From contig BAAHQB010000078.1 of assembly GCA_054601695.1 (NCBI GenBank), positions 713,597 to 777,596 on the forward strand: DNA of 64,000 nt. Direction: 5' to 3'. The number at the start of each line of letters is the position of its first letter. The stretch's first letter is position 1. The DNA is from Amorphochlora amoebiformis (Eukaryota > Cercozoa > Chlorarachniophyceae). The notes under the pieces were generated by a model. That model was not told the origin of the DNA, did no database searches, and saw only the letters and a list, made by a program, of their open reading frames with translations. Below, piece after piece: positions 1 through 47,803 of the stretch. The position numbers and the translations under genes were made by a program.

Positions 1-2352
<2,352 letters not shown>

Positions 2353-2802
2353 TTTAAATAATCCCTCTGACAAAAATATCCTATCTCCCTCAAACCAAAG
2401 CGAAACAACTCCTTCGGGTCTCACTCACGCGCTTGGGATGACAGAGGGGACCCTTGTCGCGACACTGGACACGGATTATAAATTTCAAGTCGGGTCCTTG
2501 GCGCCTTGGAGATCAGCGTAATACTATCTCCGGGAATCAGTGGAGATTAAGCATGATTAAGGCCTAATACCGGAGAGAAATTTAAATTTGAATCGTATAT
2601 ATGTGTATATGTGTGTGTGTGTTTGTTATATAACTTCGTGACATAATTGTATTGATATTGGGTAAGTGTAGTCTATAATTATATTATATATACTGGTAGT
2701 ATCGAAAACGGTCAGTGTATGTAGTGTCGATCGTGATGAGTTTGTGTATGTGTACTCATACATAAACACACACACATGCACATATACACATATATGTATA
2801 TG

Positions 2803-2839
<37 letters not shown>

Positions 2840-2907
2840 AATACGTATATGTACAGTATACAATTATAATTTTATATCAACGCTTCACACATCGAGTATA
2901 TATATAA

Positions 2908-2947
<40 letters not shown>

Positions 2948-3115
2948 TATATATACAAATATATATAAATATATACTTATGATATATTAATAATTATATA
3001 TATATATATATATATATTTAATATAATTATATATATATAGGTATATCATGATATAATTATGTATATATATATATATATATATAATATTATATATACTATA
3101 GTACTATATATATTT

Positions 3116-3149
<34 letters not shown>

Positions 3150-3153
3150 CATA

Positions 3154-3194
<41 letters not shown>

Positions 3195-3373
3195 TATATG
3201 TATATATGTATTTATATATATATATATATATATATCATGAATCTGATTCATGACTATATATATATATATATAATAGTATAGATCATACTGTAGTATGTAT
3301 ATATATATATATATATATATACTAGATATGTATACTAGATATATATATATATATATATGATCTAGTTGTTGTT

Positions 3374-3413
<40 letters not shown>

Positions 3414-3459
3414 TATATTTAGATATATACTAGTATACAAAATCATAGTCATATATATG

Positions 3460-3498
<39 letters not shown>

Positions 3499-3555
3499 AT
3501 ATATACTATATATATATATATATATATATATAGTATATATATATACTGTGATATA

Positions 3556-3590
<35 letters not shown>

Positions 3591-4264
3591 GTACTATATA
3601 TTTATATTGTCAATGTTATACATATATACATCATACTATAAACATATACTTATATATATATATTTACAAAAGTATAATGAAAACTGATATATATCATATT
3701 GTCCAGTACACTAGCTTCGTATACTATGATACAGTATCTCTAGTATCTCGAGTATATACATTTCACAGTATATAAAAATATATACTAGTGCTGCAGGATG
3801 GCAAATTTTGAAAAAAAAAATTCCAATGATTATGACTGATTTCAACCGTTTTTTAAAAAACGGCTCGGCTGATTTTTTTTTTTTTCTATTTTTATCTATT
3901 CTGATGCGTATTGAAGACATTTAAGTGGTCAGATGACCCTCCCCTAAAAAAAATGTCACTCGTGACCGATATGTGCGGGATTCTATGATACTATATCTAG
4001 TATATATATACGATGTTATATCTCCAAGGGCCCGTAACTTGATTTCCAAACATCCAGAACATAGCTAGATAGTAAAATTGACATTAAAACTTTAAATAAT
4101 ACATCTTGGCGGTATTCCAGGTTAAAAAGTAGCCAGGGAGTATGTAGATGTAGGTAACCACTGTGCTACTGTCTAGACAGTGGTTGCATGTAAGAGGCCT
4201 AACCAAACTCAAACGTTAACAATCTCAGCCTATGCTGCTTTAGATAAGGCTGGTGGAAGGAAGG
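2353..4264. other. Intergenic: AT-rich, with a palindrome and a hairpin
   Basis: No gene seen. 2440-2560 is a complex, moderately GC-rich patch upstream of the coiled-coil gene and could hold its promoter; it includes ATCTCCGGGAATC, resembling the dispersed element seen at 5425 and 61020. 2790-3660 is mostly (AT)n with CA runs. A perfect 18-base palindrome (CCG, six T, six A, CGG) lies at 3846-3863 in a T/A-homopolymer patch. A 9-base-stem hairpin (4156-4164 with 4177-4185, 12-base loop) lies about 80 bases beyond the GCN5 stop and may be in its 3' untranslated region. The hairpin role is inferred. Confidence 0.6.
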
Positions 4265-7296
<3,032 letters not shown>

Positions 7297-7407
7297 TTCA
7301 AGCCGACTTTTTAGATATTTAAAGATATCTTAAACTGTATTATGTGACATAACACTAACGAGATACCTCGGCGAAGTGGTTCGTCTGCAGTCAGGCGCAG
7401 CAGACCC
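7297..7407. promoter_or_regulatory. Divergent promoter region, GCN5 / CNB-RGS gene
   Basis: Only 111 bases separate the two start codons, so both genes must share this interval for initiation or start upstream within each other's 5' leader. It contains an AT-rich core with AGATATTTAAAGATATC and a TGTGACATAAC patch. No canonical TATA box or known operator can be assigned with confidence. The shared-promoter role is inferred from spacing. Confidence 0.5.
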
Positions 7408-14194
<6,787 letters not shown>

Positions 14195-15074
14195 TTTATC
14201 GTTGTCCACGTGAATCGTCTAGATATCTTAAATTTGGCAGTTACCCAGGCTCTGGACGCTGTCTAGCTAGGCCTAAGTTAACTTTGATCATGAGAAAAAT
14301 CAGCCTGATTTCCGACGATGACTCAGTGACTCTTGTGTGACTAGCTAGACTAGTCGAGGTAGACAAGAGTCTAGAGAGTGCTATACTCTAGTATACTATA
14401 TATATCTACCAGATCTAGCTAGTCTAGTATAAGTATATGTATACGAGATATATATATATATATATATACTCTCTAGAGTCTAGAGAGTCTAGACTTAGTC
14501 TTTGCTCTACTAGCTAGTAGACTCTAGCTAGTCCAGATCAAGAGACACTGACAGGAGTACTGAATAGACTAGTAGATCATCTAGTATAGCTTATTGTCTA
14601 TAGAATCCAGATTGTGAACAAACACTATATATATCTAGAATCTAGATATATATCGGATATCCGTCGAGACTCGAGAGTATAGATCTAGATCGACTAGATA
14701 CTCATATAGCACAACCTCTGGCGACTGTACAGTAGCAGTCTAGCAGTGTAGTAACAAGTTACTAACAACTTACCTGAGTACTACAGCACTCATCTAGAAT
14801 CTATTCTAGATGATATCATGATATATCTGTATATACTATATATACTTCCTAGAAGCTACTAGCAACCAGAAAATTTGGAGGAGGCTGGGGTCCGCGGGTT
14901 CTCTCCACGAGCTCTCTAGAATGTTTAGGTGTGCTTCTCGAATCCTGGGTATCGCGTACCTAGCGTACAGTACATATACCATCATCATAGTACTATATTA
15001 TAGTATTGTGTATCATGATATACATACATCTAGACATAAAAACATGTATATATGTAATTATACACATATGTATG

Positions 15075-15161
<87 letters not shown>

Positions 15162-15163
15162 TA

Positions 15164-15231
<68 letters not shown>

Positions 15232-15545
15232 CAAATATAAATATATACGGTATGTATACTGTAGTATATAATCGGCCGCACGGGCGCAGTGCCTGGCGTC
15301 TGGCGCAGGCGCCTTTTCCACGCCATGGGATTACACTATCATTACAGGCAATTCTCGAGGATTTTAGTTGATTTTATGAGAATATTTTTATCCCGATTAA
15401 TTAATAGAATCGGATGTACACGTGTCTCGTCACCGTTTCAACGCCAGCGCCGAACGCCACCGCGCCGAGCATTGGCGTCGACGGCAAGCACCCATTACTC
15501 GAATATGTATATATTCACATTTCGACGCCTCGATCAACACGTACA
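14195..15545. other. Intergenic: CTAG-rich island, then (AT)n
   Basis: No gene seen. From about 14270 to 14930 the sequence is dense in CTAG, often as TCTAGA, CTAGACTAG or AGATCTAG, a composition quite unlike both the AT microsatellites and the exons. 15070-15235 is (AT)n. 15270-15540 is ordinary complex sequence forming the 5' region of the next gene; open frames here are poorly supported. Confidence 0.8.
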
Positions 15546-16625
15546 ATGGACATCGACCTTAGCGCCTACTTGCCTCCTTCTGCCCAGACCGGGTTCCTTC
15601 CCAGGAGGTACACATCGTTCTCCTCGACATTCTTGGGTGCTTCGTCACGTCCTCACGAACAGAATGCAATTAAAAATCCGATCGAACCCCTTTTTAGCAA
15701 CGATAGCGGTAGTCTAGTCGAGGATATTCTACTGGAGAAGGTTTTGAACTCCGACTACGGCACACAGACTTCGGTTGGCCAACTCACCATACCCAAGTTT
15801 AACCTCGACGCCACTCCTGTCCCGACCGATAAGAAGGCTAAGGAGGGGAAAGCGCCGCTCGCCCCAGGAAGACGATCGGCTCTCTCTCCAAAACTACCGA
15901 CAACCGACAACAATGGGTATGGACTGCAACTCTCAACAATCAAAGTCAGTCAGTATCAAATCCAAAAACAAGAGATATCCCGCGAGGATTCCCCTCCCCC
16001 TGTTCGTCCGCGTCAGAACTTCTCGCCGATTCCAATCGATCTACAGCTTAGACCGCCGCTGCCTCAGTTAGACGTCTCGCAAGGTGCCAACATCCCCACC
16101 TCTCGTGGCGAAACCCGCCGAGATGTCCCAGAGTTAAAGCTCGATCCTCCTCGTCTCTTGCCATCTCTACTCGAGCCACACGCTGAACCGGTGCCTCAGT
16201 TATATACGTTGACCTCACTAAAGGCGTCCGAGGCGAAGAAGCAACGTGGCAAGAGAACCACGGCGTGCAATCACTGCAGTGCCCGGAAGTCCCGGTGCTC
16301 TGCAGGGCCTCGTCCCTGCTTGCGTTGTTGCCAAAGGGGAGATCACTACATGCAAACGTGCACCGATCGACTGAGTAGTCGAATACCCAAGCCCCCAAAG
16401 GAGCTGCGCTCAACTCAGCAGGTTAAGAAGGGTAAGAGACTGTCGGATGCCTCGAACATTCACCAGGGTGAGCAGTGTCGGAGAAGTCCAAAATGCAGAA
16501 GACCGAATTTCCACCCAGGATTTTGCAATGTGGGGAAGAGACAGAGTATGCAGGTGATTCGTGTCATGGCCAAGCGCCGCCGGAGAGGTCATGGACTAGT
16601 AGAGGTCGAGGATGGTGAATTATAA
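15546..16625 (+). CDS. Zn2Cys6 (fungal-type binuclear cluster) DNA-binding protein
   Basis: Single exon of 359 residues from ATG 15546, chosen because MDIDLSAYLPPS begins protein-like sequence; an in-frame ATG at 15414 would add 44 less convincing residues. Residues 241-272 give CNHCSARKSRC, then CLRCC and a final Cys: spacing C-x2-C-x6-C-x6-C-x2-C-x10-C, the Zn2Cys6 p attern with a long last loop. The N-terminal half is Pro/Ser-rich and disordered. A second Cys motif follows, CRRSPKCRRPNFHPGFC (C-x5-C-x9-C), then a basic patch KRRRRGH and an acidic end. Zn2Cys6 domains bind DNA, usually as transcription factors; they are abundant in fungi and scattered in some protists. No fungal regulatory middle domain is visible. 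The nuclear role is inferred. Confidence 0.75.
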   Translation: MDIDLSAYLPPSAQTGFLPRRYTSFSSTFLGASSRPHEQNAIKNPIEPLFSNDSGSLVEDILLEKVLNSDYGTQTSVGQLTIPKFNLDATPVPTDKKAKEGKAPLAPGRRSALSPKLPTTDNNGYGLQLSTIKVSQYQIQKQEISREDSPPPVRPRQNFSPIPIDLQLRPPLPQLDVSQGANIPTSRGETRRDVPELKLDPPRLLPSLLEPHAEPVPQLYTLTSLKASEAKKQRGKRTTACNHCSARKSRCSAGPRPCLRCCQRGDHYMQTCTDRLSSRIPKPPKELRSTQQVKKGKRLSDASNIHQGEQCRRSPKCRRPNFHPGFCNVGKRQSMQVIRVMAKRRRRGHGLVEVEDGEL

Positions 16626-28163
<11,538 letters not shown>

Positions 28164-28467
28164 CTGTCAGGGAAGGTGGCGTCGGGAGTTGAGGCCTGGA
28201 GCGCGCGATTTTCGGTGATATTTGTTGGGAATGATAATGTCGGGCTAAGGATATTAAGACTCGATATCCCGATATCTACACGCAAACACCGAACACCGAT
28301 CGATCGATTTGTCGCGTTCACCGCTAACTGAGCCCTAACTAGAATCCAATCCATAGGCCTGAACAGTGGGTGAGAGGCCGGTCAGGCCGTCTCAGCGATC
28401 GATCTCAGTAAGCCCGAGGCCCGCCCCCTTCCCCTCTCCGTGGAAGTTGACCCAAATTGGCGGGGCC
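28164..28467. promoter_or_regulatory. Divergent promoter region, DLST / NEK kinase
   Basis: Head-to-head genes are separated by about 304 bases of non-repetitive sequence including CGATCGATCGAT (28297-28308). An open frame continues upstream of the NEK ATG but starts only at GTG, so the ATG at 28468 was preferred. Shared promoter function is inferred from position only. Confidence 0.45.
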
Positions 28468-38564
<10,097 letters not shown>

Positions 38565-38810
38565 ATTAAGATTATCGTTATCAATGTATTTGCGCATGAG
38601 CCTTTGAATTCGAGAGGAGCACAACTATTTAAAAGTGTTCGGGAATCTGAGAATCCTTCTGGGAATAACCCAAGAATCCCGGATACTACAGGATAATACC
38701 AGATAGTAGCAGATAGTAGTAGGTAGTAGCGAATATTGAGTAAATTCGAGTCCAACTCCTGGTCAAGTGCACTACCAGATTCGCCTAAATCATTTTCCGA
38801 TGACAAAATA

Positions 38811-38841
<31 letters not shown>

Positions 38842-39492
38842 TAAATATATATATATATGTATATATTATAAGTATATATCTACGAATAATTTGAAAAGGT
38901 ATGGTTCGAGTCTCTGGACAGCGACAACAAGGCTAAGGGGACAACATAACATAACCACCATTCATCACTCAGAAAAACCATCTAAAGCTAGCATAAACAG
39001 CCAAGACTTGAGTGAGTCGTGAGAAAAAAAGTCGGACGACGTGAGGGTTGAGCCTCCCGAAGGCTTAAATATTCGCTTGAATGCTAACAAACAACACAAC
39101 ATCAACATCCTTCATTTTTCACAAAATATAAACCTTAACAAAACACAACATTATCAGGATACGAATACTAGATATATGTCACTCTACACAAATTTTTCGA
39201 CACACATTGAAAGGAGCCGTGTCTCTGAGTTGAGGAAAGTTGGAATAAAATATTCCAAGGCTATTTAGGCTGTTTACGTATTCCGAGAGGTTACAATACA
39301 ATTGCCTAGACTAGTGTGGGCTTTAAAATCTAGAAAATGGGGGGCCCGGGAGAGTACTTATACTAGTATAGTGTGGTTGATTATCAATTCCGTCTGTCCG
39401 TTGAGGTTTCGCTGGCAGTTTCTAGGCTTTAATCTAGTTTATTGTCGTAAATAGCGATAATCTAGATAATTCTCCCGCTTCCGGCCGCAAGT

Positions 39493-39536
<44 letters not shown>

Positions 39537-40378
39537 TAGTATATATATATATATATTATATATATATATATGATATTTTTCTAGATTTTATCCGAGGAAT
39601 TGCTGTGGTCTGATCTAGAATCTAGAGAATAAATACATCAGGCACATATAAACTAGATACTAGCTATTCTAGTATACTAGTAGGTCTATATAGGTAGGTA
39701 CTACTAGACTAGCATCTAGAGCATCTAGAGCATGTACTAGATCTACTAGATCTAGAGCATATCAGTCAGGCTAGATCTAGTAACTCTAGTGACTATAGAC
39801 TAATACTACCTAGATACGGTTCGGTATTATCGTACTATTATCTAGACTCTACTAGTCTACTAGGTCTAGGACTATCATGATATTCTAGATCTAGTAGATA
39901 CTCTTTAGATTCTAGACTAGTCTAGAGATTCTAGAGATTCTAGAGATTGTTCATCGTGCAATGAGTTCAAACTTATCTAGCTTATCGGCATAAACAAACT
40001 AGATATATCTAGATAAACGAGATAAAACTAGAGAAACTGGAGAAAAGGCACTAGGCTAGACTCCTTAGGACTCTGGGACTAGTATAGTGATACTAGTGAT
40101 AGTCGACGCAGGCCAGTAGCTGAGTACAATCGTCAGGATTACAAAGTCTAGAAACTGTCAACCAGAAGTCTAGATAGTCTCTAGTCGATATCGATCATCT
40201 AGATCATATACACGGAGAGCCGCTATGATGATACTCAACTTAACTCAAGATACTACTCCAGATGCTACTAGTGCTAGTCATAGTCTGATAGTCTAGATCT
40301 ACTAGATAGTCTAGATCTACTAGATCTAGTAGATACTGCAAGCGGCATGAGCTCGACCTCGCGAGTGGAACGAATGAA
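38565..40378. other. Intergenic between convergent genes, with CTAG island
   Basis: 38640-38740 has TAGTAG/GATAGTAGC trinucleotide-like repeats and CCCGGATACTACAGG. 38820-38870 and 39495-39570 are (AT)n. 39290-40330 is strongly enriched in CTAG tetramers (TCTAGATCTACTAGAT and similar). Weak open frames at 38561-38806 (-) and 39041-39268 (+) have no recognisable features and no splice context, so I do not call them genes. Confidence 0.75.
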
Positions 40379-43675
<3,297 letters not shown>

Positions 43676-44500
43676 GGTGTTAGACTATCACTATTTTTCA
43701 GATGTTGCTGAGCCCTTGGGTCTTCTACCATACGCTTGGGGTTGGGCGCCCCAGGCTCTGTGTTTCGGCGGCTCCACTACAATTTTGGAGTCTCAGGCGA
43801 GTCTGAGGCGACACGTGACAATATTTTCAGTTAAAATGCATGTACAATTGTACATGAAAGAATACTACATTATTACCTGTTAATAATTAACGTGGCAGAA
43901 GCAGGGCAGTAAGAGTCTAGAGACTAAGAGCATCTATTATAGATTGGAGGATTAATAATTTCGTTTCAGCATCCCCTACCGGTGGGGACTTCCATCGATT
44001 CTACCGGGATTCCGGGGGATTTGGAGGCCGGAGCGGCCACATGCGGTGGTTGCCTGTCTGCGCAGTGATATGCGCCGTGATATGCGCCGCCAATTCAGAG
44101 GATGAAGGCCACAAGTACCAAAGAATCTGCAAGATATCGATCTGAAATTAATGCACGTTGTTGCGTTAGATTTTTTGAGCATCGTTCGTTTGAGGCGGGG
44201 AATTTCTTCGTGTGTGACCAGGTTTTTATACCCTATCCACGAGAACACAATCCACGCACCATTATCCACGAAACCCATACACCAAGTTGTCCCCTGGCGT
44301 GAAAAACTTTTCCGTATCCTATCGTCCGTGTGTGTGCGTGTGTGTCCGTGTGTGTCCGTGTGTGTCCGTGTGTGTGCTGTATATCTCCCACGACTTGTGG
44401 ATCGGAAACCATTCGGGCCGCAGGCATGTTGATAATGTGGGGAAGGGAATCTAAACAAGTTGATTCCATTTGTAGGAGAGTGCGGCGTCTGTTCCTTCAG
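43676..44500. other. Divergent region upstream of 7TM-RGS and PrmA-like genes
   Basis: Complex sequence containing the 7TM-RGS promoter and probably the unrecognised first exons of the methyltransferase. A minus-strand patch (about 44275-44170, MGFVDNGAWIVFSWIGY) and a following segment look protein-like but have no phase-matched partner. A GTGTGTCC array lies at 44325-44375. CCTACCGGTGGGGAC (43975) resembles the dispersed ACCGG element. Confidence 0.45.
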
Positions 44501-45546
44501 GTAAAATCCCGATCATCATCGAAAGGTAAACATTGAAAAGAAAGGATAGTTAGCATGCATAAACAAGCTTTCGAAGGATAAACATTAAAAAGAAAGGATA
44601 GTTAGCATGCAGTAAACAAGCATTCGAAGGGTAAGGATAGTTAGCATGCAGTAAACAAGCATTCGACTGTTAGTGAGAGCTCGCGCGTGTTTGGGTCTGA
44701 GGGACACCACACAACAATCCTTGGCCTCAAGTTTCTCCAAAGATATGTCAAAAAAGGTGTTCTCTTCCAGCTTTTCAATCACCACATACCCACACCAAAC
44801 ACCGACGAACCACCCTCTCAGACAATTTAACCCCGCTACAACACCCAAACACTCAAATATCAACACACGATTCACAAACCAGATGTCTCTCTCCTCCTCT
44901 CCTCTCCTCATCTCTTCCTCTGCTCCTCTGTTCACCTGCTCATCTGCTCCGCCGCTGCTCCCCTCCCCGTCTTCTCTTTTCCTCTCCCCCCCCTTTTCTC
45001 CCGCTTTCGATCTTTTCTTCCCTCCTCTGTCATTCTTCCCTCCGTTCCCTCTCCTTACCTCTCATTCGTTTTTATCTCTCTCATTTTCTCCCTCCAATCC
45101 CTCGCCTATAACCCCTCCGTCCAAACTCCCTCCCCTCCCTTACTCCCCTCCCTCCATCCTCTCCTCCCTACATCCCTCCCCTCCCTCCATCCCTCTCCTC
45201 CCTCCCTCATTCCCTCTCCTGGCTCTTCTCTCCCTCCATCTCCCTCCCTCCTGCTTCTCTCCCTCACCCTCCCTTGCTCCCTTTCTCTTGTCTCCACTTA
45301 TAGGGCAAAAGGTCCTCGACTACGGCACTGGAACAGGGATTCAGGTGATGGCAATACCAACAAATTCAACGCTCAACAACCACACAAACACCCTAACAAG
45401 GCCTTTTATTCAACCCGACGCTCTATATATATATATATATATATATTTATGTTTATAAATATATACCTATATGTATATATGTATATATATATATAGGTAT
45501 GTATGTATGTATGTACATATGTGTGTGTATTATATATAAATACATA

Positions 45547-45599
<53 letters not shown>

Positions 45600-45636
45600 C
45601 ACATATATATATACATATATATACCCATATACATAT

Positions 45637-45708
<72 letters not shown>

Positions 45709-46168
45709 CAAATTAATGTTCCAGTGAGCATGAAATTGTGACTGTGAAGAATACATTGAACATGACATTGATACATGACATTGATACATGACATTGATAC
45801 ATGACATTGATACATGACATTGATACATGACATTGATACCTGACATTGATACATGACATTGATACATGACATTGATACATGACATTGATACATGACATTG
45901 ATACATGACATTGATACATGACATTGATACATGATGAATCATACATCCATGACAATCATACATCACATTCATTCACCACATGTGTACGTAAGATCAATTG
46001 CCCACATGTGTACGTAGGCATTGCGGCCCTGAAGGTTGTCATTAATCGTGAGTTGTGTACGTAGGCCATTGCAGCCCTGAAGCTCGGTGCTGAATCTGCC
46101 CTGGCTGTCGACATCGACCATGAGGTTACTACTGGCACACAAAAATACGATGCATACATGTGTATATA

Positions 46169-46265
<97 letters not shown>

Positions 46266-46332
46266 GTATATATATCATATATGTATATATATATATACAC
46301 ATATATATATATATATACATATAGATATAATA

Positions 46333-46368
<36 letters not shown>

Positions 46369-47662
46369 GTATGTATGTTTGCATACAAGTAGAGTTCGTA
46401 GAAATGCATGAGTAGGATATTTTGGGTAAGCGTTGTAAGTATGCGAATATGTGTGATTTGGTTGTTCGTATGTGAGTGTGTGTGATATTTGGGTAGGCGC
46501 TGATGGGGTTGTCGTTTTCAGTATGCGTGTGTATGTGTGTGAAAATTTGGGTAAAAAATTGTAAGCATGTGAATGTGAGTGTGTGTGTGATATTGGCATA
46601 GGCATTGTTCGTATGCGAATGTGTGTGCTATTGGCGGTTGGCGTTATAAGTATGTATGCAGGTGTATGTGTGTAATATTTGGGCAGGGATTGTGCGTATG
46701 TGAATGAGAGTGTGGATATTTGCGTAGGCGTTGTTCGTACGTGACTGTGAATGCGTGATAGCTGTTAAGGCGTTGTTCGTACGCGAATGTGCATGCGTGA
46801 TAGCTGCGTAGGCGTTGTTCGTACGCGAATGTGAATGATAGCTGTTAAGGCGTTGTTCGTACGTGAATGTGAATGCGTGATAGCTGTGTGGGCGTTGTTC
46901 ATACGTGAATGTGAATGCGTGATGGCTGCGTAGGCATTGTTGGCATGCCTGCATGCATGCATGTGTGTGTGTGTGTGTTATTTGGGGTAGGTGTTGTTGG
47001 TATGTATCACATGCATGGTTGCGTGTGATATTTGGGCAGCACAGCAGGCGTTGTTCGTATGTGAATTCACATACGAATGTGTGTGTCACATTTGGGTAGG
47101 CGTTGTTCGTTTGTGAACACGTGTGATATGATATACTTGGGTTGGAGTTATTGTATGTATGTGTGTGATATTTGGGTAGGGGTTGTTGTTATGTAAATAT
47201 GTGTGATATGATACACTTGGGTAGGGTTGTGGTCGTTCGCATGTGTATGTGTGTGATGTTTGCACGGATTGTTCGTATGCGATGTGTGTCATACTTGGCT
47301 AGGCGTTGTAAGTATGTGAATGGTATGATATTTGGGAAGGGGTGTAAGTATGTGGGTATGAGTGATATTCGAGTTGGGGTTGTGAATGTGCGTGACATTT
47401 GAGTAGAGGGGTTTGTGAATGTGTGTGACATTTGAGTAGAGGTTGTAAGTATGTGGATATGTGAGTAGGGTTGTAAATGTGTGTGACATTTGAGTAGGGG
47501 TTGTAAGTATGTGAACGTGTTAAATAATATTTGAGTAGGGGTGTACGTATGTGAAGGTGTTATATTTGGGTAGGGATTGTAAGATGTGAATCCAAGAGTG
47601 TTAAATATGGCGAACTTTCGTAAGAGTGTTTAATATGGCGAACTTCGTACTATCCACACGTG

Positions 47663-47714
<52 letters not shown>

Positions 47715-47739
47715 CACATATATATACATATATTATACG

Positions 47740-47803
<64 letters not shown>

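Noticed and set aside
3780-3920. Possible transposon end around the 18-base palindrome
   Set aside because: No second inverted repeat, target duplication or transposase-like frame could be found nearby.
15289-15717. Open frame overlapping the Zn2Cys6 gene start
   Set aside because: Lies in another frame of the better-supported gene and has no recognisable features.
28366-28467. Upstream extension of the NEK frame
   Set aside because: It begins with GTG rather than ATG; in a eukaryote the ATG at 28468, just before the kinase domain, is preferred.
39041-39268. 75-residue + strand open frame
   Set aside because: Asn-rich, isolated, with no splice partners or motif; insufficient to call.
44673-45458. 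Ser/Pro/Leu-rich 261-residue open frame
   Set aside because: It reads the real PrmA-like exons in the wrong frame and then a pyrimidine-rich intron.
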